This document shows, one piece after another, positions 27,427 through 36,258 of a stretch of 64,000 nt of DNA. Under the pieces are notes generated by a model. The model was given only the letters and a program-made list of their open reading frames with translations, did no database searches and was not told the origin of the DNA. The position numbers were made by a program, and so were the translations under genes. Position 1 is the stretch's first letter. Every line of letters begins with the position of its first letter. This stretch comes from Uliginosibacterium gangwonense DSM 18521 (GTDB taxonomy: Bacteria > Pseudomonadota > Gammaproteobacteria > Burkholderiales > Rhodocyclaceae). The stretch spans positions 17,400 to 81,399 of the forward strand of contig NZ_KB892835.1 of the NCBI RefSeq assembly GCF_000373965.1, read 5' to 3'.

Positions 27427-29262
27427 ATGATAAGAAACCAGCATCTTGCCCAGCTAGCCCTGGCTGTGTGTCTGAGTGGGGCAGCGCTCTTGGCGCTACC
27501 GGCACATGCAGAGACCGGGCGGGTTATCGTCAAGTTCCGCAGCAGTTCCACGATTCAGGTTTTGAGCAGCGATTCGGCCCGGATTCAGGCCATGAGCGCG
27601 CAAACCGGCCTGAAGGTGTTGGCCAGCAATAATCTGATTGGGCGGATGCACGCGATGCGGGTGGATGGCATCAGTTCCAGTGAATTGGCCACCCGCTTGG
27701 CCGCGCGTGCTGATGTGGAGTATGCCGTCCCCGACGAGCGCCGATATATCCGTGCCGTGCCCAGTGACCCCGTGTATGCGCAACAGTGGTATCTGCAATC
27801 GACCAAGGCTTCGGCCATCAACGCGCAGTCCGCATGGGACAGCACCACCGGGAGCAGCAGCGTTGTGGTCGCAGTGCTGGATACCGGCATCCTACCCAAC
27901 CACCCGGACCTGACCAGTAAGCTGACCTATAACGGCAGCACGCTGTATGGCTACGATTTTGTCTCAAACGCAGAAGTCGCCAACGATGGAGATGGGCGTG
28001 ATGCCGATCCTTCCGACCCCGGTGACTGGGTGACGACGACCGAATCTACAACGACGTCTGGCATTTTTTTTGGCTGTACAGTGACGGATAGTACCTGGCA
28101 CGGTTCTATGGTGGCAGGTATCATCGGGGCCGCCAGCAACAACGCCCAAGGCGTGGCCGGGGTGGCCTGGGGCGCCAAGATTCTGCCGGTGCGGGTGATG
28201 GGCAAGTGCGGCGGCTATGATAGTGACATTCTGGCAGGCATGCTCTGGGCGGCAGGTTTATCCGTGAGCGGGGTGAGTACCAATATCTACCCGGCCAAGG
28301 TGATCAACATGAGCATCGGCGGCACGGGTACCTGCAATTCTGCCTATACGGATGTTGTCAAACAGGTAATCGTCGCTGGGAGTACGATTCTGGCCGCTGC
28401 AGGCAATGACGCAGGCAGTGTGGGGGTGCCTGCCAACTGCCCAGGGGTGGTGGCGGTGTCGGCGCTCAACAATACGGGGTCCAAAGCCTACTACAGCGAT
28501 TTCGGCTCTGCTGCGGGGATTGCTGCACCCGGCGGGGATTGCGGCAGCGCAACCACTTCGGCCACATGCGAATATCCTATCTATTCCACCAAGAATAGTG
28601 GCACAACCTCACCACAAACCGACAACTACTCGGTCGCCAGCGACGCCGAGCGCGGAACGAGTTTTGCCACACCGCTGGTAGCCGGGGTGGTGGCCTTGAT
28701 GCGTTCGGCCAATTCCTCGCTGACGCCTGCGCTCCTGGTAGCCCGACTCAAGGCCAGCGCTTCGGCCTTCCCCACCGTGACGGGCTTGCAGAGTTGCTCG
28801 GCTGTGGCTTCTGGCACACGGGTCGATTGCAACTGTACCACGAGCACCTGTGGCGCGGGGATGCTCAACGCCGCCAACGCGGTCAGCGCAGCACTGCGCC
28901 CCGTTGCGGTGATCACTGCCGCGAGCAGCGCCACGGCGGGAGATAGCCTCAGCCTGAGTAGTACAGGGAGTACCGTGGCAGATGGGCACACGATTGCCAG
29001 CTATTTGTGGACCACATCGGCAGGCTCGATCACCAATGCGACCCAGGCCAGCGCTACGCTGGCCGCGAGCATTGCCGGTACGGTGACAGTGACCCTGACG
29101 ATTACCGATGATGCCGGGAAAACCGATACCGCCAGCACAACCATTGCTGTGGCAGAGGCACCTAGTTCGGGTGGTGGCGGTGGCGCAATTGATGCCTGGA
29201 GTTTGCTGCTCCTGCTGGCCCTGGCTGGCGTGGTTTATTGTGGCCGAGCACTCCGGCGTTGA
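27427..29262 (+). CDS. Secreted subtilisin-family (S8) protease with GlyGly-CTERM-like tail
   Basis: From ATG 27427 the protein is 611 residues: signal peptide (ends AHA-ET), inhibitor-type propeptide (GRVIVKFRSS onward, to about 105), and catalytic domain. The triad is visible: Asp152 in VAVLDTGI, His225 in WHGSMVAG and Ser412 in GTSFATPLVAG. A PKD-like domain follows (about 497-580). A Ser/Gly stretch SSGGGGG then leads into one hydrophobic helix (WSLLLLLALAGVVY) and a basic end RALRR. That last part fits GlyGly-CTERM sorting tails, which a rhombosortase cleaves. Its convergent neighbour encodes just such an enzyme. An upstream in-frame ATG at 27367 is ignored because GGGAGGAGA serves 27427. 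Confidence 0.93.
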   Translation: MIRNQHLAQLALAVCLSGAALLALPAHAETGRVIVKFRSSSTIQVLSSDSARIQAMSAQTGLKVLASNNLIGRMHAMRVDGISSSELATRLAARADVEYAVPDERRYIRAVPSDPVYAQQWYLQSTKASAINAQSAWDSTTGSSSVVVAVLDTGILPNHPDLTSKLTYNGSTLYGYDFVSNAEVANDGDGRDADPSDPGDWVTTTESTTTSGIFFGCTVTDSTWHGSMVAGIIGAASNNAQGVAGVAWGAKILPVRVMGKCGGYDSDILAGMLWAAGLSVSGVSTNIYPAKVINMSIGGTGTCNSAYTDVVKQVIVAGSTILAAAGNDAGSVGVPANCPGVVAVSALNNTGSKAYYSDFGSAAGIAAPGGDCGSATTSATCEYPIYSTKNSGTTSPQTDNYSVASDAERGTSFATPLVAGVVALMRSANSSLTPALLVARLKASASAFPTVTGLQSCSAVASGTRVDCNCTTSTCGAGMLNAANAVSAALRPVAVITAASSATAGDSLSLSSTGSTVADGHTIASYLWTTSAGSITNATQASATLAASIAGTVTVTLTITDDAGKTDTASTTIAVAEAPSSGGGGGAIDAWSLLLLLALAGVVYCGRALRR

Positions 29263-29906
29263 TAGTGTGCGGATAGGGCTGTGCAGCAGGCAAAGCACAG
29301 CCCGCCCAGATAGCCATACAGATGGGCGCCCTGTGCCACACTGGCGTTAGCCAGGAGCATGCCTCCCCCGATGCCCAATAGCGCCTTGGCGCCGGTTCCA
29401 ACGCCGATGATGAAGGCCGTTAGCTTGAGGTGCCAGGAGTCCGCTTGCCGAACCGCTTCCAATGCCAGCCATACAAAGACGCCATACAGGGCGCCAGACA
29501 TGCCCACATACCAGCTCAGGGGCGGGGTTTCCATCTGCAGACCAAGGCCTACCGCTACGGCACTCGTCAGCAGGGCGCCGGGCAGGCGGCTCAGGCTGTG
29601 CAGGTATCCGGCAATAAGGGCTGCGCCAAGCAAGGCCGCCAGATTCATGAGCAGGTGAGGCGTATTCAAATGAACGCATTGCGCAGGCAATGCACGCCAT
29701 AGCGCATCGTTTGCCGGGTGATAATAGAGCATGTGCCCCCAGGCGGGATAGACACCCAGCGCCACGACTGCAATGACCAGCGCAGCCACAAAGCCGCCCG
29801 CAAGCCATGTCATGGCGTGTTGGCAGCGGCTGACGCGGGGCGGTGGAAGCTGCATGGGGCATCCGGCAAATGGGGCAAGCGCCGTTTGGCGCGTTGCCCC
29901 TAGCAT
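29235..29906 (-). CDS. Rhombosortase (rhomboid-family intramembrane sorting protease)
   Basis: The 223-residue protein has six hydrophobic helices and rhomboid catalytic residues. VHLNTPHLLMNLAALLGA (His84, Asn88) forms the oxyanion region. VGMSGALYG carries Ser137, and GAHLYGYLGG carries His195. Small six-helix rhomboids of this form are rhombosortases, which process GlyGly-CTERM proteins. The last 28 bases overlap the end of the subtilisin gene on the other strand, and that protease carries such a tail. The start is unsure: ATG 29906 lies 3 bases after creD, while 29855 gives a more usual length. Either way it probably shares the creD transcript. Confidence 0.85.
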   Translation of the reverse strand: MLGATRQTALAPFAGCPMQLPPPRVSRCQHAMTWLAGGFVAALVIAVVALGVYPAWGHMLYYHPANDALWRALPAQCVHLNTPHLLMNLAALLGAALIAGYLHSLSRLPGALLTSAVAVGLGLQMETPPLSWYVGMSGALYGVFVWLALEAVRQADSWHLKLTAFIIGVGTGAKALLGIGGGMLLANASVAQGAHLYGYLGGLCFACCTALSAHYQRRSARPQ

Positions 29907-29909
29907 ACA

Positions 29910-31259
29910 TCACTGATCGGATGGCGTCTGACTGTGTACAGCCAGCAAGGCATGCCAGTCGACCTTGCGGGTGCCGACCATCACGCAGGCCAGTAGGCCG
30001 AACAGCAGCAGGCTGCCCATGAGCAGGGCATTCTGTTCCGAGAGCAGGATCACATATAGGGCGCCATACAGGCTGCCCAGGCCCAAGGTAAAGCCCGCCG
30101 CCAGCCACGTACTACGCAACAGATTTGCGCTATAGAAGCCGATCAGCAACACGCAGGCACTGGCGGCAGCCAGATAGGCGGGGCCAAAACCGATGTGCTC
30201 AGATAAAGACAACAGCATGACAAAGAAGATCAGCAGTGCCGCCCCGATTAACAGGTAATTCATGGGGTGCAGTTGCAGATTGCGCAGCAGTTCAAAGAGC
30301 AGGAAGGCGCCAAGCGTGAGCGTGATGAACAATTCAGCATATTTGCTGGCGCGGTCAGACATCGAATAAATATCCACCGGGTCGATCATGGTGACGCCAA
30401 AGCTATCCACTGCGCTGCTGATCTGCCCCGACTGTGTGCCGCGCCAGGTTTGGCGTGCATTCGAAGCCAGTGCGTTGATGTTCCATTCCGCCTCGAAACC
30501 ATTTGCGCTCACCTGCCGTGCCACGGGCAGGAAGCGCCCATTGAAGGAAGGGTGTGGCCAGTGTGAATTGAGGTTGGCATAGGTTTCACGCGCCAACGGG
30601 ACTATGCTGAAGTCATCCGTTCCCGCCAGTTGCAGATCCAGCACTGCATTCAATGTCTGCCCGAATTTCTGCGTCGGGTTGGGGATTTCCGCCTGTGCGC
30701 CATTGCCATCCGGTTTGGTTCCCGTTCCAGACTCCATGCGCAGGGCCTGATCGCCGAGCTTCAAATCCAGTTTGCGCAGGCCGCGCGGATCGCTGACGGC
30801 GAGGATCAGGCGGGCATGCTCCACCGTAACGGTGGCCCCTGCTTTGCTGCGTGGCAATTCTTCCAGCGTCGGCATTTTCAGGGTGCTGGTGAGCTTGCCT
30901 GAAAGCAGATAGGTATTGACGTGAAAGATGCCTCGGTAGCGTGTGTCATTGTTCAGCGTACCGGTGAGTCGGGCTGTCTCCGGCAATATGATCGTCTGGC
31001 CGGGGATGGTATTTTGCTCCTCCCGTAAAACGCTTCCGTCATTGCGCAGGATTGGTGTGGCATAGTGCTCGGTGTAATCGACCACGAGCGCCAAGCCTGC
31101 AATGGTCTGGCTGTCTGCCAGACTCTCGGCAATCGAGTGGCTGGCCTGATTGCGGTTAGCAATGCGGTCACTGACCACGCCCCGCACGAAAATCCCCGCC
31201 GTCATCAACACCCCGACCACTACGATGATGACCAGCATCTTGTAGAGAAAACCACGCAT
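29910..31259 (-). CDS. creD: Inner-membrane protein CreD
   Basis: The 449-residue protein has an N-terminal membrane helix, a long periplasmic beta-rich part (about 35-310), and five or six C-terminal helices. YHVNTYLLSGKL-like and LNVQLVG-type CreD motifs appear here as FHVNTYLLSGKL and LDLQLAGTDDFSIVPLARET; the helices begin EYAELFITLTLGAFLLFEL. CreD is the main output of the CreBC two-component system and affects envelope stress and beta-lactam or colicin tolerance in other bacteria. creB, creC and an isoprenyl transferase are nearby. A CreB-type site lies upstream at 31306-31332. Confidence 0.93.
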   Translation of the reverse strand: MRGFLYKMLVIIVVVGVLMTAGIFVRGVVSDRIANRNQASHSIAESLADSQTIAGLALVVDYTEHYATPILRNDGSVLREEQNTIPGQTIILPETARLTGTLNNDTRYRGIFHVNTYLLSGKLTSTLKMPTLEELPRSKAGATVTVEHARLILAVSDPRGLRKLDLKLGDQALRMESGTGTKPDGNGAQAEIPNPTQKFGQTLNAVLDLQLAGTDDFSIVPLARETYANLNSHWPHPSFNGRFLPVARQVSANGFEAEWNINALASNARQTWRGTQSGQISSAVDSFGVTMIDPVDIYSMSDRASKYAELFITLTLGAFLLFELLRNLQLHPMNYLLIGAALLIFFVMLLSLSEHIGFGPAYLAAASACVLLIGFYSANLLRSTWLAAGFTLGLGSLYGALYVILLSEQNALLMGSLLLFGLLACVMVGTRKVDWHALLAVHSQTPSDQ

Positions 31260-31305
31260 CTGAATACTCCCTGATATAAAGGTGGGAGCATCATGCTGCG
31301 TGGGT

Positions 31306-31332
31306 GTGAGGAGAAAATGATGTGTGGGTGAA
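31306..31332 (-). promoter_or_regulatory. CreB half-site array before creD
   Basis: On the minus strand TTCAC (31332-31328), ATCAT (31321-31317) and CTCAC (31310-31306) lie exactly 11 bp apart. The known CreB binding tag is a TTCAC direct repeat with a 6-base spacer, which is also an 11-bp period. The array starts 47 bases upstream of the creD ATG. Only one half-site is perfect. Confidence 0.6.
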
Positions 31333-31365
31333 GCTGCTTTTCACACAGAGTGTGACGTGCATGGC

Positions 31366-32148
31366 TCAGCCCACCATGCGTTTTTCCTTGATCTGCTCAC
31401 TAGTGCGGCCAAAGCGCCGTTCCCGCCGTTGGAATGAGGCAATGGCCAGATCAAAAGCCGCCTCGTCAAATTCAGGCCACAGGCAATCGGTGAAATAGAA
31501 TTCGGTGTATGCCAACTGCCAGAGCAGGAAGTTGCTCACGCGCTGCTCGCCGCCGGTGCGGATGAACAGATCCGGCTCGGGCAGGTCCGCCAGACACAGA
31601 TGGGGGCGTAAATCCTCTTCGGTGAAGTCACCGTGCCTGTCCGGCTCGGTTGCAACCATGTGGTTGACGGCCTGCATCAAATCCCAGCGCCCGCCGTAAT
31701 TGGCGGCAATCGACAGGTTGAGCGCCGTGTTGCCAGCCGTCAGCGCCTCGGCCTCCGCAATGGCAGCCTGGAGTTCCGGCGCGAAGCGCGAGGTCTCACC
31801 TATCACCCGCAGGCGGATGTGGTGCTTGTGCAGCAGCTTCACTTCTTCACGCAAGGCGCGCATGAAAAGCTGCATCAGGAAGCTGACTTCATCGGCAGGG
31901 CGACGCCAGTTTTCGGAACTGAACGCGAACAGAGTCAGATTCGGCACCCCGCGTTCAATGCACAGTTGCACCATACGGCGCACGGTTTCCAACCCCCGCT
32001 TGTGCCCGGCTACCCGTGGCATCAGGCGTTTGCTAGCCCAGCGCCCATTGCCATCCATGACGATGGCAATATGGTTGGGGAATTCGGAATGCGTGGGAAT
32101 TTCCTGTGTGGAACTGACAGGGGCAGGTGAGCGCAAAAAGCCAAACAT
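31366..32148 (-). CDS. uppS: Isoprenyl (undecaprenyl) diphosphate synthase
   Basis: The 260-residue cis-prenyltransferase condenses farnesyl diphosphate with isopentenyl diphosphate to make the C55 wall-carrier lipid. Catalytic Asp32 is in IVMDGNGRWA. SSENWRRP at about 104-111 and DLFIRTGGEQRVSNFLLWQ at about 198-216 bind substrate. The start at 32148 follows AGGAG by 7 bases. In most proteobacteria uppS lies in the pyrH-frr-uppS-cdsA cluster; this one stands between creC and creD. It may be a second copy or have a different chain length. A CreB-type array precedes it. Confidence 0.92.
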   Translation of the reverse strand: MFGFLRSPAPVSSTQEIPTHSEFPNHIAIVMDGNGRWASKRLMPRVAGHKRGLETVRRMVQLCIERGVPNLTLFAFSSENWRRPADEVSFLMQLFMRALREEVKLLHKHHIRLRVIGETSRFAPELQAAIAEAEALTAGNTALNLSIAANYGGRWDLMQAVNHMVATEPDRHGDFTEEDLRPHLCLADLPEPDLFIRTGGEQRVSNFLLWQLAYTEFYFTDCLWPEFDEAAFDLAIASFQRRERRFGRTSEQIKEKRMVG

Positions 32149-32195
32149 CGGGCATCTCCTCAGCAATCAAGATGCCTTGAGAATGCGACCGGGGC

Positions 32196-32233
32196 GTGAG
32201 GGGGAAATGAGTGCTTTGTGAAGGGAGTGTGAA
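32196..32233 (-). promoter_or_regulatory. CreB binding array before uppS
   Basis: Read on the minus strand: TTCAC, ACTCCC, TTCAC, AAAGCA, CTCAT, TTCCCC, CTCAC. The first two form a perfect CreB tag TTCAC-N6-TTCAC (32233-32218). Two weaker half-sites extend it at the same 11-bp step (32211-32207 and 32200-32196). It lies 48-85 bases before uppS, right after creC. Confidence 0.85.
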
Positions 32234-32241
32234 GTGAGACC

Positions 32242-33678
32242 CTAAATGAATCGGGCGGGCAGGCGCAGGGTGGCGAGTGCTCCGCCTTCCGGGTGATTGC
32301 CCAGGGTCAGGCTACCGTGGTGGAGGCGGGCGACTTCGTGGGCGATGGCCAGCCCCAGGCCGGAGCCCTTGCTGCCATCGGGGCGGGGCAGACCGTAGAA
32401 GCGTTCACACAGATGGGGTAGGGCATAGTCGGGAATGCCAGCGCCATGGTCGCGGATGCCGATGCTCACCCAGCCGGGTTCGTGGCTCACGTTCAGGGCG
32501 ATGGTGCTGCCTGTCGGGGCATGGTCTAGGGCGTTATCCAGCAGGTTCCCCAGCGCCAGCATCAGGCGTTCCTTGTCCCCCTTGAGCGGAGTGCTGCGGG
32601 TGGGCAACTCGCAGATAAGTTCAATCCCCTGTGCATCGGCACGGCCCTGCCGGGCGAGGCTTAACTCCTGTACGAGTTCGCAGGCATCCAGACGCTTGAA
32701 GGCTTCCAGCCCACGGCCGGATTCCAGCCGGGAGAGTTCCAGCATGCGGTCCACGCAATGCGTCATGCGCTGGCTCTGCGTCAGCACATGCTGGGCGAAT
32801 TGGCGTCGCTCGGTGTCTGGCAGAGAGGGCTCAGCCAGGATTTCGCCCGCGCCGCGCAGTGCCGCCAGCGGACTTTTGAGTTCGTGGGTGAGCGCCTGCA
32901 CCGTCTGCTCGATGTACTGCTTGCCTTCGAGCTTTTCACGCATCGCGGCCATGGCCCGGGCCAGATCGGAGAGTTCCTGTCCGCCGCCGGTGGGTGGGGT
33001 GGCAGGCTCACCCGCCGCCACGGCCTGGGCATAGTTGCGCAGGCGGCGGATAGAGCCGGTGAGCCACAGCGTTACCGCCAAGCCGATCAGGGCCGAGCCG
33101 CCGAGCAGCCAGATGCCGTGGCGCAGGATGGTCTGCTCGCTGCGGGTGATGATGGGCTGCACGGTGCGTGCTGGCTTGGCCAGGGTCAGCACGCCGATGA
33201 TGCGATTGTCACTGCGAATCGGGGCTGCGACGTAGAACACCGAGCTGCTGTCATCCTCGGGGTCTTCGCGCGTGGCACGGGCGCCATATTCGCCACGCAG
33301 GGTGAGGGAGACGTCCCGCCAGTGCGAATAGTCTGCGCCTTCGGCCTTGTGTTCGGAGTCGAAACGGACTATACCTTTGTCATCGGTGATAGTGACGCGG
33401 AAATCCAGCGTGCTTTTGCGGAAGTGCCAGATCGGCGCATCTACGCTGCCCTTGCGATAGGCTTCCATCTGCTGGGCAAAGCGCCCGTTGGCAATATGCC
33501 CTTCGCGTAGATCATCGGTTGCTAGCACGGCCAGGATGTTGGCCGTGTCGACCATGGTCTCTTCAATGCTCTCGCGCACGCTGGGGCGCACTTCACCCAC
33601 AAAGATGCGCAGCACGAAGAAGGCGGCAAGCCCCACCACCAGGAAGTATCCCAGCAGTACGCGCAGCGGCAGATTCAT
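32242..33678 (-). CDS. creC: Sensor histidine kinase CreC
   Basis: The 478-residue kinase has two membrane helices (about residues 9-25 and 188-207) bracketing a periplasmic sensor of about 160 residues. A HAMP linker follows, then the phospho-acceptor His265 in ALTHELKSPLAAL. The ATPase boxes are NLLDNALDHAP (N), IRDHGAGIPD (G1) and GSGLGLAIAHEV (G2). The start overlaps creB's stop by ATGA, so the two are translated together. CreC homologues respond to metabolic state or to loss of a D,D-peptidase, depending on the organism. The sensor ligand is unknown here. Confidence 0.94.
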   Translation of the reverse strand: MNLPLRVLLGYFLVVGLAAFFVLRIFVGEVRPSVRESIEETMVDTANILAVLATDDLREGHIANGRFAQQMEAYRKGSVDAPIWHFRKSTLDFRVTITDDKGIVRFDSEHKAEGADYSHWRDVSLTLRGEYGARATREDPEDDSSSVFYVAAPIRSDNRIIGVLTLAKPARTVQPIITRSEQTILRHGIWLLGGSALIGLAVTLWLTGSIRRLRNYAQAVAAGEPATPPTGGGQELSDLARAMAAMREKLEGKQYIEQTVQALTHELKSPLAALRGAGEILAEPSLPDTERRQFAQHVLTQSQRMTHCVDRMLELSRLESGRGLEAFKRLDACELVQELSLARQGRADAQGIELICELPTRSTPLKGDKERLMLALGNLLDNALDHAPTGSTIALNVSHEPGWVSIGIRDHGAGIPDYALPHLCERFYGLPRPDGSKGSGLGLAIAHEVARLHHGSLTLGNHPEGGALATLRLPARFI

Positions 33679-34364
33679 GGGCTGAGCGAGTAGCCCATGC
33701 CGCGATGGGTCTGGATTGGGTCGAGTTCGGGTGACACCGCGCGCAGCTTGGCGCGCAGGGTCTTGATGTGGGTATCCACCGTGCGGTCGGTGCTGTCGCT
33801 ATCATGTCCCCACACCGCGTCCAGCAACTGGTTGCGTGAAAACACCCGGCCCGGCGAGAGCAGCAGGTGGCACAGCAGCAGATACTCATAGCGCGTTAAT
33901 GGCAGGGCGATGCCGTTGTGGCGAATCTGCGCGGCTGCTTCATCCAGCATCAGGGCATCGCTGCTCGCACCATTGGGTGCCGGGGCTGGGGGGCTGGCGC
34001 GGCGCAGCATCACCCGCAGGCGGGCGGCGACTTCACGTGGGCTGAAAGGCTTGGCGACATAATCGTCCGCCCCGATCTCAAAGCCCAGCACGCGGTCAAT
34101 CTCCTCGCTGCGGGCGGTGAGGAACATCACCGGCAGACTGGTATCGTGGGCACGGATGCGGCGGCAGACCTCGAAGCCGGACAAGTCCGGCAGCCCCACA
34201 TCCAGTACCACCACGGATACATCACCTGCCTGCAAGCGCTCCAGCGCAGCGTGACCAGTGGCCACATGGCAGGGGGAAAAGCCTTCGCTCTTGAGCGTCC
34301 ACGTCAGCGTATCGGCAATCGCCGGTTCGTCTTCAACGAGGAGGATGACGGGACGCTCAGTCAC
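33675..34364 (-). CDS. creB: OmpR-type response regulator CreB
   Basis: The 229-residue regulator has a receiver domain with phospho-acceptor Asp55 (VVVLDVGLPD), acidic pocket EDE at 11-13 and Lys near 105 (YVAKPFSP). The C-terminal winged helix contains LTRYEYLLLCHLLLSPGRVFS and the recognition part STDRTVDTHIKTLRAKL. The sequence is CreB-like and creC and creD are adjacent. It begins 9 bases after the gatB stop, so it may ride on the gatB transcript. It should bind the TTCAC arrays before uppS and creD. Confidence 0.94.
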   Translation of the reverse strand: MTERPVILLVEDEPAIADTLTWTLKSEGFSPCHVATGHAALERLQAGDVSVVVLDVGLPDLSGFEVCRRIRAHDTSLPVMFLTARSEEIDRVLGFEIGADDYVAKPFSPREVAARLRVMLRRASPPAPAPNGASSDALMLDEAAAQIRHNGIALPLTRYEYLLLCHLLLSPGRVFSRNQLLDAVWGHDSDSTDRTVDTHIKTLRAKLRAVSPELDPIQTHRGMGYSLSP

Positions 34365-34373
34365 GATATGGTC

Positions 34374-35858
34374 TTAGCCCAGCTTCTTCTTCAGCAACTC
34401 ATTGACCTGCGCCGGGCTGGCCTTGCCCTTGCTGGCCTTCATGACTTGGCCGACCAGGGCGTTGAAGGCTTTTTCCTTGCCCGCACGGTACTCTTCAACG
34501 TTCTTGGCGTTGTTGGCGATCACCTCGTCGATGATCGGTTCGATGGCTGAGGCGTCCGTCACCTGCTTGAGCCCCTGCTTCTCGATGATCTCATCGGCAC
34601 TGGCGCCTTCCCCGTTCCACAGCGCCTCGAAGACCTTCTTGGCGATGTTGTTGGAGATGGTGTTGTCGATAACGCGAGCAACTAGGCCTGCCAGTTGCTT
34701 AGGCGAAATACGAGAAGTGCTGAATTCCAGTTGTTCTCTGTTCAGCGCTGCACCTACCGTATTAATAACCCAATTCTGTGCATGTTTTGCGTTTGCTACT
34801 TCAGGACTCTGGGTCCCGTAAGGAAGCCCCGGGATTGAACACAGTTCGGCGAGAGTTGCTTCAAAAAAACGAGCCTTATCAAGCGTATTTGTGAGTTCGC
34901 TGGCATCTTGCTCAACCATTGCATAGTCACGCTTGTAACGCTCATATTTTTGTTGAGGAAGTTCGGGCATTGATGCCTTAACTTCAGTCTTCCAGTCTTC
35001 AGAAATTTCCAGCGGCAGCAGGTCAGGGTCAGGGAAGTAGCGGTAATCGTGCGCGTCTTCCTTGGTGCGCATTACGCGGGTTTCCCCCGTATCCGGGTCG
35101 AACAGCATCGTGGCCTGTTGCACCTTGTCACCGTCTTCGATGATGCGGATCTGCTCATCGATTTCGTATTCAATCGCCTGTTGCAGGAAGCGGAAACTGT
35201 TCAGGTTCTTGATCTCGCGGCGCGTGCCCAGCGGCTGCCCGGGTTTGCGCACCGAGACGTTGGCGTCGCAGCGGAAGGACCCTTCCTGCATGTTGCCGTC
35301 ACAGATGTCGATCCATTGCACCAGCGCATGCAGCGCCTTGGCGTAGGCCACGGCTTCAGCTGCGCTGCACATGTCCGGCTCAGTCACGATTTCCAGCAGC
35401 GGCGTGCCTGCGCGGTTCAGGTCGATACCGGAGTAGGAACCTTCGTGCTGGCTCTTGCCCGCATCTTCTTCCAGGTGGGCACGGGTCAGGTGGACCACCT
35501 TGGTATAGGCCTTGTCGCCTTCGCCAACCTGGATGGTGACGGTGCCGCCGACCACAACGGGCAGTTCGAACTGGCTGATCTGGTAGCCCTTGGGCAGATC
35601 GGGGTAGAAGTAGTTCTTGCGGGCAAACACCGAGCGCGGCGCGACTTCGGCGCCAATCGCCAGCCCGAATTTGATGGCGCGTTCGACCGCGCCCTTATTG
35701 AGAACGGGCAGCACGCCGGGCAGGGCGATATCCACCGCACAGGCCTGAACGTTCGGCTCCGCGCCAAACGTGGTGCTGGCACCCGAGAAAATCTTGGAGG
35801 CAGTGTTGAGCTGGACGTGGGTTTCCAGACCGATGACGACTTCCCAATCGCTACGCAT
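34374..35858 (-). CDS. gatB: Aspartyl/glutamyl-tRNA(Asn/Gln) amidotransferase subunit B
   Basis: The 494-residue GatB has the kinase-type N-terminal part ([24 protein letters not shown] at 5-28), the conserved [16 protein letters not shown] at about 82-97, [12 protein letters not shown] at about 270-281, and the C-terminal tRNA-binding YqeY-like tail. With GatA and GatC it amidates mischarged Glu-tRNAGln or Asp-tRNAAsn. gatC and gatA are not next to it. Bases about 34681-35010 (residues roughly 283-392) are AT-richer, near 46 percent GC, than the rest of the gene; the frame stays open and the protein aligns normally. This looks like a replaced segment. Confidence 0.96.
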   Translation of the reverse strand: MRSDWEVVIGLETHVQLNTASKIFSGASTTFGAEPNVQACAVDIALPGVLPVLNKGAVERAIKFGLAIGAEVAPRSVFARKNYFYPDLPKGYQISQFELPVVVGGTVTIQVGEGDKAYTKVVHLTRAHLEEDAGKSQHEGSYSGIDLNRAGTPLLEIVTEPDMCSAAEAVAYAKALHALVQWIDICDGNMQEGSFRCDANVSVRKPGQPLGTRREIKNLNSFRFLQQAIEYEIDEQIRIIEDGDKVQQATMLFDPDTGETRVMRTKEDAHDYRYFPDPDLLPLEISEDWKTEVKASMPELPQQKYERYKRDYAMVEQDASELTNTLDKARFFEATLAELCSIPGLPYGTQSPEVANAKHAQNWVINTVGAALNREQLEFSTSRISPKQLAGLVARVIDNTISNNIAKKVFEALWNGEGASADEIIEKQGLKQVTDASAIEPIIDEVIANNAKNVEEYRAGKEKAFNALVGQVMKASKGKASPAQVNELLKKKLG

Positions 35859-35931
35859 GAGAGGCTTTCCAACTAGTTTGAGCTAACCCCGTATGGTAGC
35901 GCATGCAGCGAGAATGGCGTGAATATCCCGC

Positions 35932-36258
35932 TTATTGCATGGCCTGCACGCACCACAAAGCGCACATACCCAGGGTAATGGTGGCCAGCACGCTACGAGT
36001 GTAGAGTGCGGCCAGCACCGCGACCACGGTTGCCAACAGACGCGGGTTACCCGGTGAGAGCACCAGTTGGCCTTTGTGCAGCAACACCTCCGGCGCAATC
36101 AGCGCGGCCAGTACGGCAGGCGGCACGTAGCTGAGGAGCTGGCGAAAACGTGGGCCCAGCGCAAAGCGCTCCCCGCTGACGATGAACAGCGCCCGCGCCG
36201 CATAGGTGAGCAGGCCCCCGGCCAGCATGGCGAGGAAGAGCAGCAGATCCTTGTTCAT
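35932..36258 (-). CDS. azlD: Branched-chain amino acid exporter small subunit AzlD
   Basis: The 108-residue protein has four hydrophobic helices and the AzlD motif LTYAARALFIVSGER at about 17-31, followed by LSYVPPAVLAALIAPEVL. AzlCD/YgaZH pairs export branched-chain amino acids. The start at 36258 overlaps azlC's stop by ATGA; the longer frame into azlC is ignored. Confidence 0.93.
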   Translation of the reverse strand: MNKDLLLFLAMLAGGLLTYAARALFIVSGERFALGPRFRQLLSYVPPAVLAALIAPEVLLHKGQLVLSPGNPRLLATVVAVLAALYTRSVLATITLGMCALWCVQAMQ

